Of a stretch of DNA of 64,000 nucleotides, positions 43,761 to 52,702 are shown piece by piece. The number at the start of each line of letters is the position of its first letter. The stretch's first letter is position 1. The notes under the pieces were generated by a model. It ran no database searches, had not been told where the DNA came from, and was given only the letters and a program-made list of their open reading frames with translations. Origin of the DNA: Streptomyces sp. CCM_MD2014 (GTDB taxonomy: Bacteria > Actinomycetota > Actinomycetes > Streptomycetales > Streptomycetaceae); the NCBI RefSeq assembly GCF_000772045.1, contig NZ_CP009754.1:1612001-1676000 (forward strand). The letters are read 5' to 3'. The position numbers and the translations under genes were made by a program.

Positions 43761-44362
43761 CCTTCCTTCACGACCGGGTCGATCAGGGAACGCAGTTCCG
43801 CCTCGGACAGCGCCTTCAGCGCCCGGGCGGCGATACGGCCCTCGCGGTCGATCACCAGCGTGGTGGGGATCGACGACGGCGGCAGGGTGCCCTTGAACTT
43901 CAGCAGCTGCCGCCCGTCAGGGTCGAACAGGCTGGGATAGGTGACGTTGAACGTCTCCTCGAAGCTCCGGGCCGCCTCGCGGGTGGCGTCGCGGGTGTTG
44001 ATCCCCAGGAACACCACGCCCTGATCGCGCAGGTCGGCGTAGACCTCCTGCAGGTGCGGCGCCTCGGCCCGGCAGGGCGCGCACCACGAGCCCCACACGT
44101 TGATCACCACGATCTTGCCGCGGAAGTCCGACAGGGCGAGACCTTCACCGGTGAGGGTCTCGCCGCTGATGTCGGATGCCGCCTTGCGTTCGGCCGGGTC
44201 CAGGTGGGTCAGCTGCTGGTCAGCGGATGATGCCGCTGATTCAGAGGCAGGGTCGCCCTGGCCGCAGCCGGAGGCGGCGAAGGCGACGGCCAGGGCGGTG
44301 CCGACGAGGGCGGCCCGCCGGGATATCCGGGGACCGCTCGATGTGGTCGAGAACGGGGGCAT
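43757..44362 (-). CDS. TlpA/ResA-like thiol-disulfide lipoprotein
   Basis: Protein of 201 residues from ATG 44362, with GAAGGA upstream. [21 protein letters not shown] combines a twin-Arg-like N-terminus and a lipobox with Cys33; the active site is WCAPC (Cys94, Cys97). [13 protein letters not shown] gives the cis-Pro loop. It keeps exported cysteines reduced using electrons from CcdA. Confidence 0.9.
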   Translation of the reverse strand: MPPFSTTSSGPRISRRAALVGTALAVAFAASGCGQGDPASESAASSADQQLTHLDPAERKAASDISGETLTGEGLALSDFRGKIVVINVWGSWCAPCRAEAPHLQEVYADLRDQGVVFLGINTRDATREAARSFEETFNVTYPSLFDPDGRQLLKFKGTLPPSSIPTTLVIDREGRIAARALKALSEAELRSLIDPVVKEG

Positions 44363-44410
44363 CACAAATCCTTCGACAGTGCACACCAGAGACAGAACGG
44401 GGCCTGGGGG

Positions 44411-45055
44411 TCAGAGCAGGCTGGTCCAGTAGAGCCAGAACCGCTGAAGGATCAGCACGGCGATGATCAGGTACCAGGCGGTGAGGACCACACCGTGGTA
44501 GTCGGCTACCGCGCTCGCCCCACGGCGCACCGCTGCGGGCACGGGCAGGTGCTCGCGGGTGACGGCGTGCAGGGTGGTGTACCAGAAGAGAGGGATCATC
44601 ACCGTCCACACGGCCATGCAGTACGGGCACAACGCGCCGATCCGGTACAGACTCTGGAAGATCAGCCAGTGGACGAACACCACACCGAACACGACCCCGG
44701 TTTGAAGGCCCCACCACATCCAGCGCGGCCAGACCGCCCCGGTCCACAGCACCACCCCCAGCGCCGTGACAACGGCGAAGCCGGCGATGCCCAGCAACGG
44801 GTTGGGGAAGCCGAACACCTCCGCCTGCGGCGTGCTCATCACCGACCCGCAGCTGAGAACCGGGTTGATGCTGCAGGAAGGGCTGTAGGAGGGGTCCTTC
44901 AGCAGAGCGATCTTCTCGACCGTCAGCGTGAACGCGGCCAGCAGGCCGATCGCGCCGGCGATCGTGAGGACCAGGGCTACCAGACGCTGCCCCACCGGCA
45001 CCGTCGGCTGCACGCCCAGGGCCGGGGATGCGGTGGATGTCGTGATGGCGGTCAC
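44411..45055 (-). CDS. VKOR-family disulfide-forming membrane protein
   Basis: Protein of 214 residues from GTG 45055, overlapping the DsbA stop. The quinone-reducing pair is CPYC (Cys143, Cys146), and the loop pair is Cys61 and Cys69 in CSINPVLSC. VKOR reoxidises a DsbA partner, here the preceding gene product, making an oxidising arm next to the reducing CcdA/TlpA arm. Confidence 0.9.
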   Translation of the reverse strand: MTAITTSTASPALGVQPTVPVGQRLVALVLTIAGAIGLLAAFTLTVEKIALLKDPSYSPSCSINPVLSCGSVMSTPQAEVFGFPNPLLGIAGFAVVTALGVVLWTGAVWPRWMWWGLQTGVVFGVVFVHWLIFQSLYRIGALCPYCMAVWTVMIPLFWYTTLHAVTREHLPVPAAVRRGASAVADYHGVVLTAWYLIIAVLILQRFWLYWTSLL

Positions 45056-45720
45056 TTGGCCAGTTCCGCCTCGATGGCGGCCCTGAAGTCCGCCTCCGAC
45101 TGGATCTGCGGCCTGTGGTCGTTGATGAAGAACGTCGGCGTGCCCTGCACCCCGAGCGCGAGACCGTCCTGACGGTCCTTGTCCACCCGCTTCGCGGTGG
45201 CCGGGTCCTTCCAGTCCGCCTCGAACTTCTTCATGTCCAGCCCCAGCTCCTTCGCGAAACCGCGGAAGGTCTCCTCGTGTGAGACCTGCTGGTCACCCCA
45301 GCTCTCCTGGGTCTCGTACATCTTCTGGTACATCGCCTCCAGCTTGCCCTGCTTGGAGGCGGCCTCCACCGCGCGGGCGGCCAGCTCGGCGTTCTTGTGG
45401 GTGGGGATCGGGAAGTACCGCATCACGAACGTCACCCGGCCCTCGTACTCCTTGCGCAGCCTCTCCACGACGGGGAAGGCGGCCCGGCACGACTCGCACT
45501 CCAGGTCCAGGAACTCCACGACCGTGACCTTGCCGTCCTTCGCGGTCGACAGCCGGTGGCTGTCGGGGCGGACCAGCACGGAGGCATCGGCCACCTTGCC
45601 CTCGCCGCTGTCCGACGCCTGCGCAGGCGCATCCGGCATGCGGTTGGCCGCCAGCAGGGCAGCAACGATCGCCGCGACGATGGCGACCAGCGCCAGGGAG
45701 ATCTTCAGGTTCTTCGTCAT
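45052..45720 (-). CDS. DsbA-like thioredoxin-fold protein
   Basis: Protein of 222 residues with one N-terminal anchor (ISLALVAIVAAIVAALLAA). The active site is CESC (Cys75, Cys78) in VEFLDLECESCRAAF; the cis-Pro loop is GVQGTPTFFIN. It forms disulfides in exported proteins with the VKOR partner. The gap of 134 bases to LspA upstream leaves room for a separate promoter. Confidence 0.9.
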   Translation of the reverse strand: MTKNLKISLALVAIVAAIVAALLAANRMPDAPAQASDSGEGKVADASVLVRPDSHRLSTAKDGKVTVVEFLDLECESCRAAFPVVERLRKEYEGRVTFVMRYFPIPTHKNAELAARAVEAASKQGKLEAMYQKMYETQESWGDQQVSHEETFRGFAKELGLDMKKFEADWKDPATAKRVDKDRQDGLALGVQGTPTFFINDHRPQIQSEADFRAAIEAELAK

Positions 45721-45854
45721 GAGCCTTCAACCAAGGAGGCGGGCAGGAACACGGACACGCACGCCTCCCCCTCCGACACGCACACACGGCCGACGACGCA
45801 TCGACACACTAACGGACGTTGATATGTCGATCGGCGCCGCCCTCGGCCGTGCCG

Positions 45855-46355
45855 CTACTGCTCGGCGGACACGGGCCGCTCGTCGCGCCAGGAGAGGGCG
45901 ACGATCAGCAGGCCGCCGCAGACGATGAAGATGTCGGCGAGGTTGAAGGTGGGCCACCAGCCGGTGTGCAGGTAGTCGGTAACCTGCCCGTCCAGGCCCC
46001 GGTCGATGAGGTTGGCGCAGGCGCCGCCGAGGATCGCGGCGAGCGCGATGCCCCACGGCCGGCGGGCGGCCGGTGCGGTGCGCCACAGCGCGACGGCCAC
46101 GGCGGTGGTGATCAACGCGGTGACGGCGATGACGATCCAGGCGGGGGCGTCGGCGGCGAAGGAGAACGCGACGCCGGGGTTGAAGGCGAGCTCCAGGTCG
46201 AGCGGGCCGCCCTCGACCGGGGTGCCCGGCAGGGCACGCTCGGCCCACGCCTTGAGGCCCAGGTCCACGACGGCGAGGACAGCGGCCAGGGCCAGCAGCC
46301 CCATCCGGCGCCTGAGAGCGCCGGACCGGGCCGCGGCCGTAGTGGGTGCGGTCAC
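45855..46355 (-). CDS. lspA: lipoprotein signal peptidase II
   Basis: Protein of 166 residues from GTG 46355, overlapping the CDF stop. It has four membrane helices; the aspartyl dyad is Asp118 (ANLIDRG) and Asp141 (FNLADIFI). It removes the signal peptide of lipoproteins. An accessory lspA copy inside a metal operon is plausible, since TlpA, SCO1, DUF305 and the propeller protein here are all lipoproteins. Confidence 0.92.
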   Translation of the reverse strand: MTAPTTAAARSGALRRRMGLLALAAVLAVVDLGLKAWAERALPGTPVEGGPLDLELAFNPGVAFSFAADAPAWIVIAVTALITTAVAVALWRTAPAARRPWGIALAAILGGACANLIDRGLDGQVTDYLHTGWWPTFNLADIFIVCGGLLIVALSWRDERPVSAEQ

Positions 46356-47065
46356 TTGCAGCCGTCCGAGCAGGAGCCGCCGGCCGCGGAGGCGGGCTTG
46401 CCGTCGTCTTCGTCATCGCAGCCGTCGTCGCAGACCAGTTCACCCTCCCAGGCTTCCTTGCCCTCCATGATCGCGAAGGCGGCGATGACGAATCCGGCGA
46501 CCGGGTCGAGCCAGGTCCAGCCAAACGCGGCGAACGCGAGCAGGCCGGCGAAGGTGGACACGCTCAGCCAGGCGCACAACTTGGTCTCGGCGGCGTCCGC
46601 GACGACCAGGCGGGAGTTCATCTCCAGGCCGGCCTTCCGCTTGGCGCGCGCCAGCCACGGCATGATCACGATGGACAGGCCGGTCAGGACGATGCCGACC
46701 AGCGAGGTGTCGGGCTTCGCGCCGCCGACCAGGTCGCGGATGCCTTCGACGGTGACGTAGGCGGCGAGCGCGAAGAACGTGAGCGCGATGAATTTCAGCG
46801 CCCGGCGTTCCTTGGCCTCGTCCGGCTCACCGCCCTTGATCTCCGCCAGCAGCCGCACCAGGACCACCACGGCGGCGGCGACCTCGATACCGGAGTCGAT
46901 GCCGAAGCCGATCAGCGACACCGCACTGGCGACCGCGCCGGCGGAGATGGCGATGATGCCCTCGATGACGTTGTAGCCGATGGTGAACTTGGCGTAACCG
47001 ACCGCGCGGTGAGCGGCCGGGCTGGCCACATCCGGGACGGTCGCGGCGGCGGGGGAGGCGCTCAT
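46352..47065 (-). CDS. cation diffusion facilitator-type exporter, third type
   Basis: Protein of 237 residues; ATG 47065 overlaps the sensor stop as ATGA. It is related to the other two CDF genes but clearly divergent (GFGIDSGIEVAAAVVVLVRL, ADAAETKLCAW). The tail is acidic and Cys-containing (CDDGCDDEDDG, GGSCSDGC). Efflux of Cd, Zn or a similar metal is inferred from its coupled CmtR-like sensor. Confidence 0.86.
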   Translation of the reverse strand: MSASPAAATVPDVASPAAHRAVGYAKFTIGYNVIEGIIAISAGAVASAVSLIGFGIDSGIEVAAAVVVLVRLLAEIKGGEPDEAKERRALKFIALTFFALAAYVTVEGIRDLVGGAKPDTSLVGIVLTGLSIVIMPWLARAKRKAGLEMNSRLVVADAAETKLCAWLSVSTFAGLLAFAAFGWTWLDPVAGFVIAAFAIMEGKEAWEGELVCDDGCDDEDDGKPASAAGGSCSDGCK

Positions 47066-47439
47066 CGGGTGGACTCCTCGGTGGCAGAGGGGATGCCGTA
47101 GGTGGGGCAAAGGTCGACTGCCTCGCCGGTGGCGGCGAGCAACTGCTCGGCGGCGGCCAGCAGGTCCAACAGTTCCGGGCGTGCCAGAGAGTGCAGCGAT
47201 GCGCGTCCGACGGGACGGGATACGACCAGCCCGCACTCTCGCAGGCAGGACAGGTGGGCCGAGACGGTGGACTGTGCGAGCCCCACGCAGGTGACGAGGT
47301 CGGTGACGCGCGCCTCTCCCTCGGCCAGCCGCCGCAGGATGGCCAGGCGGGCCGGATCGCCGAGTGACCGGAAGAGAGCCACTGCCGCTGTTGGCGCGGC
47401 GCAGGGATCCGCCGCCAGGGATGTCTCCGTCTGTTTCAT
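47062..47439 (-). CDS. CmtR-like ArsR-family metal sensor
   Basis: Protein of 125 residues; GGAGAG precedes the ATG. HLSCLRECGLV gives Cys65 and Cys69, and Cys111 (DLCPTYG) lies in the tail, the CmtR spacing. Cys51 is extra. It probably represses the run beginning with the CDF and lspA genes. It is not a duplicate of the sensor at 32353; identity is limited to family level. Confidence 0.87.
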   Translation of the reverse strand: MKQTETSLAADPCAAPTAAVALFRSLGDPARLAILRRLAEGEARVTDLVTCVGLAQSTVSAHLSCLRECGLVVSRPVGRASLHSLARPELLDLLAAAEQLLAATGEAVDLCPTYGIPSATEESTR

Positions 47440-47666
47440 CAGTCACTCTCCGTTATCGCAATGGCCGTCGCCGTCTCGAAACGCTGGCGAGGGGCGCTAT
47501 TCATCGTCTGGAGCCGATGATAGCGTGCGAAGTCGATGCGGAAGGTTCCGCTCGATGACCTTTACGGTTACCGATCGGTTTCATCCATCTGTTCCGATTA
47601 CATCGTTAGCATCCGATGTTGGAGCGGTCGTCAGGGGGACGACTTCGCTGCAATGGGGGTGCAGAG

Positions 47667-48359
47667 ATGCAGGTGCTCGTGGTGGAGGACGACACGCGGA
47701 TCGCCGAGGCGCTGACGGAGGCACTGCAGCGGTTCGGGCATGACGTCGACTGGGTCGGCAGCGGTGCCGAGGCACTCAAGGCGGCACCGTCCACCGAGTT
47801 CGTCCTGCTGGACCTGGGGCTGCCGGACCTGGACGGGCAGGAGGTGTGCCGGCGCGTACGGGAGGCGTCGGCCGTGCCGATCATCGCGGTGACGGCCCGG
47901 TCCGAGGAACTCGACCGGGTCCTGGTGCTTCAGGCCGGCGCCGACGACTACCTGGTCAAGCCTTACAGCATGCGTGAGTTGCTGGCGCGGATGGAGGCGG
48001 TCGCCCGGCGGGTGCACGCGCCCGCCGCTGTGCAGGCGTCTGGTGGGGGGAATGCAGGTGAGCTCTGCGCGTTCGGGCCGTTGCTCGTGGACATGCGCAC
48101 CCGTCAGGTGCAGATGGACGGGGAACTGGTGCAGCTGACGCGCCGTGAGTTCGATCTGCTGGCTGCTCTTCTCGCGGACGCCGGTGCGGTGCGCGGCAGG
48201 GAGGAGCTGATCAGCGAGGTGTGGGATCCGAACTGGCACGGCTCCACCCGCACGCTCGACGTCCACGTCGGCTCGCTGAGGACCAAGCTCGGCGGCCGCG
48301 AGTGGATCCAGTCGGTGCGGGGTGTGGGCTTTCGTCTGGTCGTGCCCGACCAGCGCTGA
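47667..48359 (+). CDS. OmpR/PhoB-type response regulator
   Basis: Protein of 230 residues from ATG 47667. The receiver has acidic EDD at 7-9, phospho-acceptor Asp49 (LLDLGLPD) and Lys in LVKPYS. The winged-helix domain is complete (LTRREFDLLAALLADAGAVR, TLDVHVGSLRTKLGG). It works with the kinase 42 bases downstream and probably controls the MMPL transporter. Confidence 0.92.
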   Translation: MQVLVVEDDTRIAEALTEALQRFGHDVDWVGSGAEALKAAPSTEFVLLDLGLPDLDGQEVCRRVREASAVPIIAVTARSEELDRVLVLQAGADDYLVKPYSMRELLARMEAVARRVHAPAAVQASGGGNAGELCAFGPLLVDMRTRQVQMDGELVQLTRREFDLLAALLADAGAVRGREELISEVWDPNWHGSTRTLDVHVGSLRTKLGGREWIQSVRGVGFRLVVPDQR

Positions 48360-48401
48360 CCAGGCACCGATGTGGCAGGACGATGAAGGGGGAATGCTGG
48401 C

Positions 48402-49820
48402 GTGCGGCGTCACCTGGTGGCCGCGTTGGTCGCCTTACCAGTCGCGGTGGTCACCGTCCTGGGGCTGCCACTGGCTCTGCAGCGCAGCGACGAGGCGCTG
48501 CGGGAACTCGCACACGCGCGGGCGACCGAAGCCCGACAGCTGTCGTCCGCGGCGGTGCAGGCGCTCTCACATGGTGAACGGGAGGTGCTGCGGCAGCGGA
48601 TCGCTGACTACCAGGACCGTACGGGCGGCCGCGCACACGTCTTCAACGCCCGGGGGCGGTCGGTGGACGGGGCATTGTGCCTGCTGTCACCTGACGAACT
48701 CGCGCAGCAGAACGTGGTGCGGGCGGCGTTGCAGGGGCAGTTCACCGACTCCTCCGACCGGCGGGTCGCCAAGGCCGCCGAGGAGCTGATCGTGGCGGTG
48801 CCGGTCATCCATGGGGGCATGCTGGTCGGCGTCGTGGTGGTGTGTTCAGCCCTGGACGATCTGCAGCTGAAGCAGTGGACGATCTGGGCCGTGGTCGCTG
48901 TGATCGCAGCCCTGGCCCTGGCGGCGAGCGGCTTTCTGGCGGAGCCGCTGGCCCGATGGATTCTGCGGCCCGTGCGCTATCTGGAGGCGGCAGCCCGCCG
49001 GTTCGCCGCCGGGGACCACGATGCCCGGGTGCCGGTCCATCTGGGCCCGCCGGACCTGCGGGTGCTCGCGGAGACCTTCAACCACCTGGCCGAGCAGGTG
49101 CAGCACCAGGTCACCGTGCAGAAGTCGTTCGTCTCGGACGCCTCGCACCAGCTCAGGTCCCCGCTGGTGGCGCTGCGGCTGCGCCTAGAGAAACTGGAGC
49201 CTCATATCGCGCCGGACGGAAGCCGGGGTCTGGAGCAGGCACTGGGCGAGGTGGACCGGATGACCGGCATCCTCAACGCACTGCTGCTCCTGGCCCGGGC
49301 GGAGTCCGGTGCCCAGGCCGTCGAGTGTGTGGATGTGCGGGCGGTCGCCGAAGAACGGGTGGCGTCCTGGCGGCTGGTGGCCGAGCCCAGGAACATCACC
49401 GTGACCATCGACGGCGAGGGGGACCTTGTGGCATCGGCCGTCGCCGGCACGGTCGACCAGGTCCTGGATGTGTTCCTCGACAACGCCCTGCGCATGGCTC
49501 CGCCCGGGTCAACAGTCCAGGTGCGCCTGGTCGAGGACACGGCGATGGTGGCGGTGCAGTGCATCGATGCCGGCCCCGGTATGCGTCCTGACGAGCGGGC
49601 CCGTGCCTGCGACCGCTTCTGGCGCGGGGCCAGGGCCGCCGGAGAGGGATCCGGCCTGGGACTGGCCATCGCTGCCAGTCTCGCCCGGGCGAACAACGGT
49701 CACGTCCTGCTCCAGGAGGGTCCTGGCGGGGGGCTGCACGCCGAGTTGCGCCTGCCGGCACGGGGACCCGCACGAGCCGAGCGCCGCCCCGGCGCCCTCC
49801 TGCAAAAGAGCCGGGGGTGA
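48402..49820 (+). CDS. sensor histidine kinase
   Basis: Protein of 472 residues from GTG 48402. It has two membrane helices flanking a sensor domain of about 130 residues, then HAMP, then the phospho-acceptor His in FVSDASHQLRSPLVAL, and ATPase boxes N (VFLDNALRMA), G1 (DAGPGM) and G2 (GEGSGLGLAIA). The N-box reads DNAL, as in many actinobacterial kinases. The ligand is unknown. Confidence 0.92.
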   Translation: MRRHLVAALVALPVAVVTVLGLPLALQRSDEALRELAHARATEARQLSSAAVQALSHGEREVLRQRIADYQDRTGGRAHVFNARGRSVDGALCLLSPDELAQQNVVRAALQGQFTDSSDRRVAKAAEELIVAVPVIHGGMLVGVVVVCSALDDLQLKQWTIWAVVAVIAALALAASGFLAEPLARWILRPVRYLEAAARRFAAGDHDARVPVHLGPPDLRVLAETFNHLAEQVQHQVTVQKSFVSDASHQLRSPLVALRLRLEKLEPHIAPDGSRGLEQALGEVDRMTGILNALLLLARAESGAQAVECVDVRAVAEERVASWRLVAEPRNITVTIDGEGDLVASAVAGTVDQVLDVFLDNALRMAPPGSTVQVRLVEDTAMVAVQCIDAGPGMRPDERARACDRFWRGARAAGEGSGLGLAIAASLARANNGHVLLQEGPGGGLHAELRLPARGPARAERRPGALLQKSRG

Positions 49821-50008
49821 TCTCGGCACCACTTCTGCATGTCTCTTGCATCTGCACTGCCGGACTGCTGCAGCAGGCGTTCTTACGCTGACGCCCGGCA
49901 CTGCCCTGCACGGTGCGCCTACCCGGGGCCCACGTTTTCCGGCCCCCTATTTCCTTTCCTGCGCGCCCCACCGGGCCGCTCCCTTTGTCTCACCTCCAAG
50001 GAGGAGGC

Positions 50009-52270
50009 GTGGGTTCCCAGCCCTCTGTCCGCAGCCAGACGCCGTCGACAACCGCACCGCCGGTTGTCCCGAAGGGATTGGCCGCGCTGGGCCGCTGGCT
50101 GGCACGGCGCCGGCTGCTGGTCCTGCTGGTCGCTTTGGCAGCGCTGGTCGTTGCTGTTCCGTTCGGCTCCGATGTGGAAAGCCGCCTGTCGGAAGGCGGC
50201 ATCACCGTTCCGGCTTCGGAGTCGGCCCGCGCCGACGAACTGCTCAATACCCGCTTCGAAGGCGGCTCCCCGCACCTGGTGTTCATCGCCGCCGCCGATA
50301 CCAGCATCGACGGCCCGGAGGTCAGCAGGGAGGGGGCCGCGCTGACCGAGCGCCTGGCCGGGGAGCGGGGTGTGGTGCAGGCGGCGTCCTACTGGACTCT
50401 GGACAAGGCGCCCACGCTCCGCTCGAAAGACGGCCGCACCGGACTGGTCATGGTGCGGCTGGCCGGTGACGAGGACGAGGTCCGCAAGACCGCGGCCAGG
50501 ATCGTGCCCGAGGTGGTGGGCGAACAGGGCCCGCTGAAGATGACCGCAACCGGCGTCACCGCTGTCCGTATGGAGATCGAGAAGCGCAGCGAGGAAGACC
50601 TCACCAAGGCCGAGCTGCTGTCCGGCCCGCTGGTACTGATCATCCTGCTGCTCGTGTTCGGCAGTGTCGTCGCCGCGAGCACTCCCCTCGCGGTCGGCAT
50701 TCTCGCCGTGATCGGCTCGTTCGTCATCCTGCGGCTGCTCGACATGGTCGTGCAGGTGTCGGTGTTCTCCGTCAACATCACCACCGCGCTGGGCCTGGGT
50801 CTGGCCATCGACTACAGCCTCTTCATCGTCACCCGATACCGCGAGGAACTCGCCCATGGCCGCACCGTTCACGAGGCGATCGGCGAATCCGTACGCACCG
50901 CCGGACGGACCGTGTTGTTCTCCGCCCTGACGGTCGCCCTGTCCCTGTCGGCCATGCTCGTCTTCCCCATGTACCACCTGCGGTCCTTCGCCTACTCCGG
51001 GATCGCCGTGGTGATCCTCGCCGCGCTCGGCTCCGTCATCGTGTTGCCCGCGCTGCTGGCCGTACTGGGCCACCGCATCGACGCCCTCAACGTCCGGCGC
51101 CTCTTCCGCCGCAACGCCAAGACGGCCGCGGCCCGTACCGACACGGCAGGGTTCTGGCACAAACTGGCCATGGCCGTCATGCGCCGGCCGCTGCCGTTCG
51201 CGCTGACGATCGCAGCCGTCCTCGTGGCGCTCGGCCTGCCGTTCATGCGGGCCGAGTTCGGCGACAGCGACGACCGGGTGCTGCCCGCCAGCTCGCCCGC
51301 CTACCAGGGCGCCCAGGTGTTGCGCGAGGAGTTCGACAACCGGGAGGGCTCCCCGCTGAACGTGGTGCTGCCCGACATCGACCCGGCGTCGTCGTCCGCC
51401 AAGGTGGCCGACTACGCCAAGCAGCTGTCCACCGTGCCCGGCATCACCCGGGTCGACGCTGTGACCGGCTCCTACAGCGAAGGCGCCCAGACCGCTCCGC
51501 CCGGCCCGGCCTCCGAGCGGTTCAAGGCCGACCAGGGCACCTGGCTGTCGGTGGTCTCCGACACCGAGCCCTATTCCGAGCGAGGCATGGACCTCGTTAA
51601 GACGGTGCGCGCGCAGCCCGCACCGGACACCGTGCTCGTCGGCGGACAGGCCGCGCTGCTGGTGGACTCCAAGGCCACTCTCGCGGACAAGCTGCCCTGG
51701 GCGCTCGGCATCATCGCGCTGTCCACCATGGTGCTGCTGTTCCTGTTCACCGGCAGCCTCCTCATCCCGCTCAAGGCCATCGTGCTGAACCTGCTCAGCC
51801 TCACCGCGACGTTCGGTGCGATGGTGTACGTCTTCCAGGACGGGCACCTGCGCTGGCTGGTCGGCGACTTCACCGTCACCGGCATGCTCGACATCGACAC
51901 CCCGATCCTGATGTTCTGCGTCGCCTTCGGCCTGTCCATGGACTACGAGGTCTTCCTCCTGTCGAGAATCAAGGAGGAGTACCACCGCACCGGCGACAAC
52001 GTCTCCGCCGTCGCCTGGGGCCTGGAGCGCACCGGCCGGCTGGTCACCGCAGCCGCCGCCCTGGTCGCCACCGTCCTGCTCGCCTTCGCCACCTCCTCGC
52101 TGACCCCGCTCAAGCTCCTCGGCGTCGGCCTGGCGCTCGCCGTGATCGTCGACGCCACCCTGGTGCGCGGCATCCTCGTCCCGGCGTTCATGCGCCTGGC
52201 CGGCCGCGCGAACTGGTGGGCGCCGCGGCCGCTCGCCCGTCTGCATCAAAAGATCGGCCTCGACGACTGA
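50009..52270 (+). CDS. MMPL-family RND transporter
   Basis: Protein of 753 residues from GTG 50009, with AAGGAGGAGG 6-8 bases upstream. It has two repeats of one plus five helices with large external domains; ALGLGLAIDYSLFIVTRYREE and FGLSMDYEVFLLSRIKEEY hold the conserved DY pairs of the proton relay. It exports lipids or hydrophobic compounds. It follows a two-component pair, which probably controls it. Confidence 0.9.
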   Translation: MGSQPSVRSQTPSTTAPPVVPKGLAALGRWLARRRLLVLLVALAALVVAVPFGSDVESRLSEGGITVPASESARADELLNTRFEGGSPHLVFIAAADTSIDGPEVSREGAALTERLAGERGVVQAASYWTLDKAPTLRSKDGRTGLVMVRLAGDEDEVRKTAARIVPEVVGEQGPLKMTATGVTAVRMEIEKRSEEDLTKAELLSGPLVLIILLLVFGSVVAASTPLAVGILAVIGSFVILRLLDMVVQVSVFSVNITTALGLGLAIDYSLFIVTRYREELAHGRTVHEAIGESVRTAGRTVLFSALTVALSLSAMLVFPMYHLRSFAYSGIAVVILAALGSVIVLPALLAVLGHRIDALNVRRLFRRNAKTAAARTDTAGFWHKLAMAVMRRPLPFALTIAAVLVALGLPFMRAEFGDSDDRVLPASSPAYQGAQVLREEFDNREGSPLNVVLPDIDPASSSAKVADYAKQLSTVPGITRVDAVTGSYSEGAQTAPPGPASERFKADQGTWLSVVSDTEPYSERGMDLVKTVRAQPAPDTVLVGGQAALLVDSKATLADKLPWALGIIALSTMVLLFLFTGSLLIPLKAIVLNLLSLTATFGAMVYVFQDGHLRWLVGDFTVTGMLDIDTPILMFCVAFGLSMDYEVFLLSRIKEEYHRTGDNVSAVAWGLERTGRLVTAAAALVATVLLAFATSSLTPLKLLGVGLALAVIVDATLVRGILVPAFMRLAGRANWWAPRPLARLHQKIGLDD

Positions 52271-52280
52271 GAGACAACTC

Positions 52281-52317
52281 GGCGGGGGTGGAGGGCACAA
52301 CGTCTTCCACCCCCGCC
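52281..52317 (+). terminator. hairpin terminator
   Basis: GGCGGGGGTGGA and TCCACCCCCGCC form a perfect 12-bp stem with a 13-base loop, 10 bases after the MMPL stop. Confidence 0.8.
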
Positions 52318-52702
52318 CTCGTCTTGGCGGGCCGCACCGCTCCCGTCACGCCCCGCTCCACAACGCCCCGTGATCACCCATCAGCCACGTGAGGCGGGCT
52401 CTCTCACACGGGCACGAGTCGCGCACTGGCCGTGAGCACCGGCAAATGCCCCGGGACTGACCCGCCAGGCGCCGCGCGGGACGGGTGCAGGCTTGGCGGC
52501 CGCAAGCGTCACCTGCCGTGCAGAACCACACCAAAGAGATCATGTCGAACTCATGAGCGGAACCTGGGGGTCCGTTGCAGAGGTGCTGCATCTGCGGCTC
52601 ATAACGTGGGCTGTGCCGCTGGGGCGTTCGACCGAGAACAGTTCGCATGACGTCGCGAGCGGCCAGATACGTGTTGAGCTACCAGGTGGGGGGACCCGGT
52701 CC
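52318..52702. other. promoter region of the biosynthetic cluster
   Basis: About 385 bases without a convincing gene. In-frame codons continue upstream of the acyl-CoA-dehydrogenase-like start, so the protein might begin earlier (for example GTG near 52666), but no strong ribosome site decides this. Confidence 0.4.

Noticed and set aside
49919..52300. Long minus-strand frame (793 codons) opposite the MMPL gene
   Set aside because: Gly/His/Gln-rich shadow without family motifs; the plus strand encodes a complete MMPL transporter with a strong ribosome site.
52493..52702. Extended N-terminus for the acyl-CoA-dehydrogenase-like protein from 52493
   Set aside because: The added residues have no family resemblance and no ribosome site; the domain begins at about 52703, though the exact start stays open.
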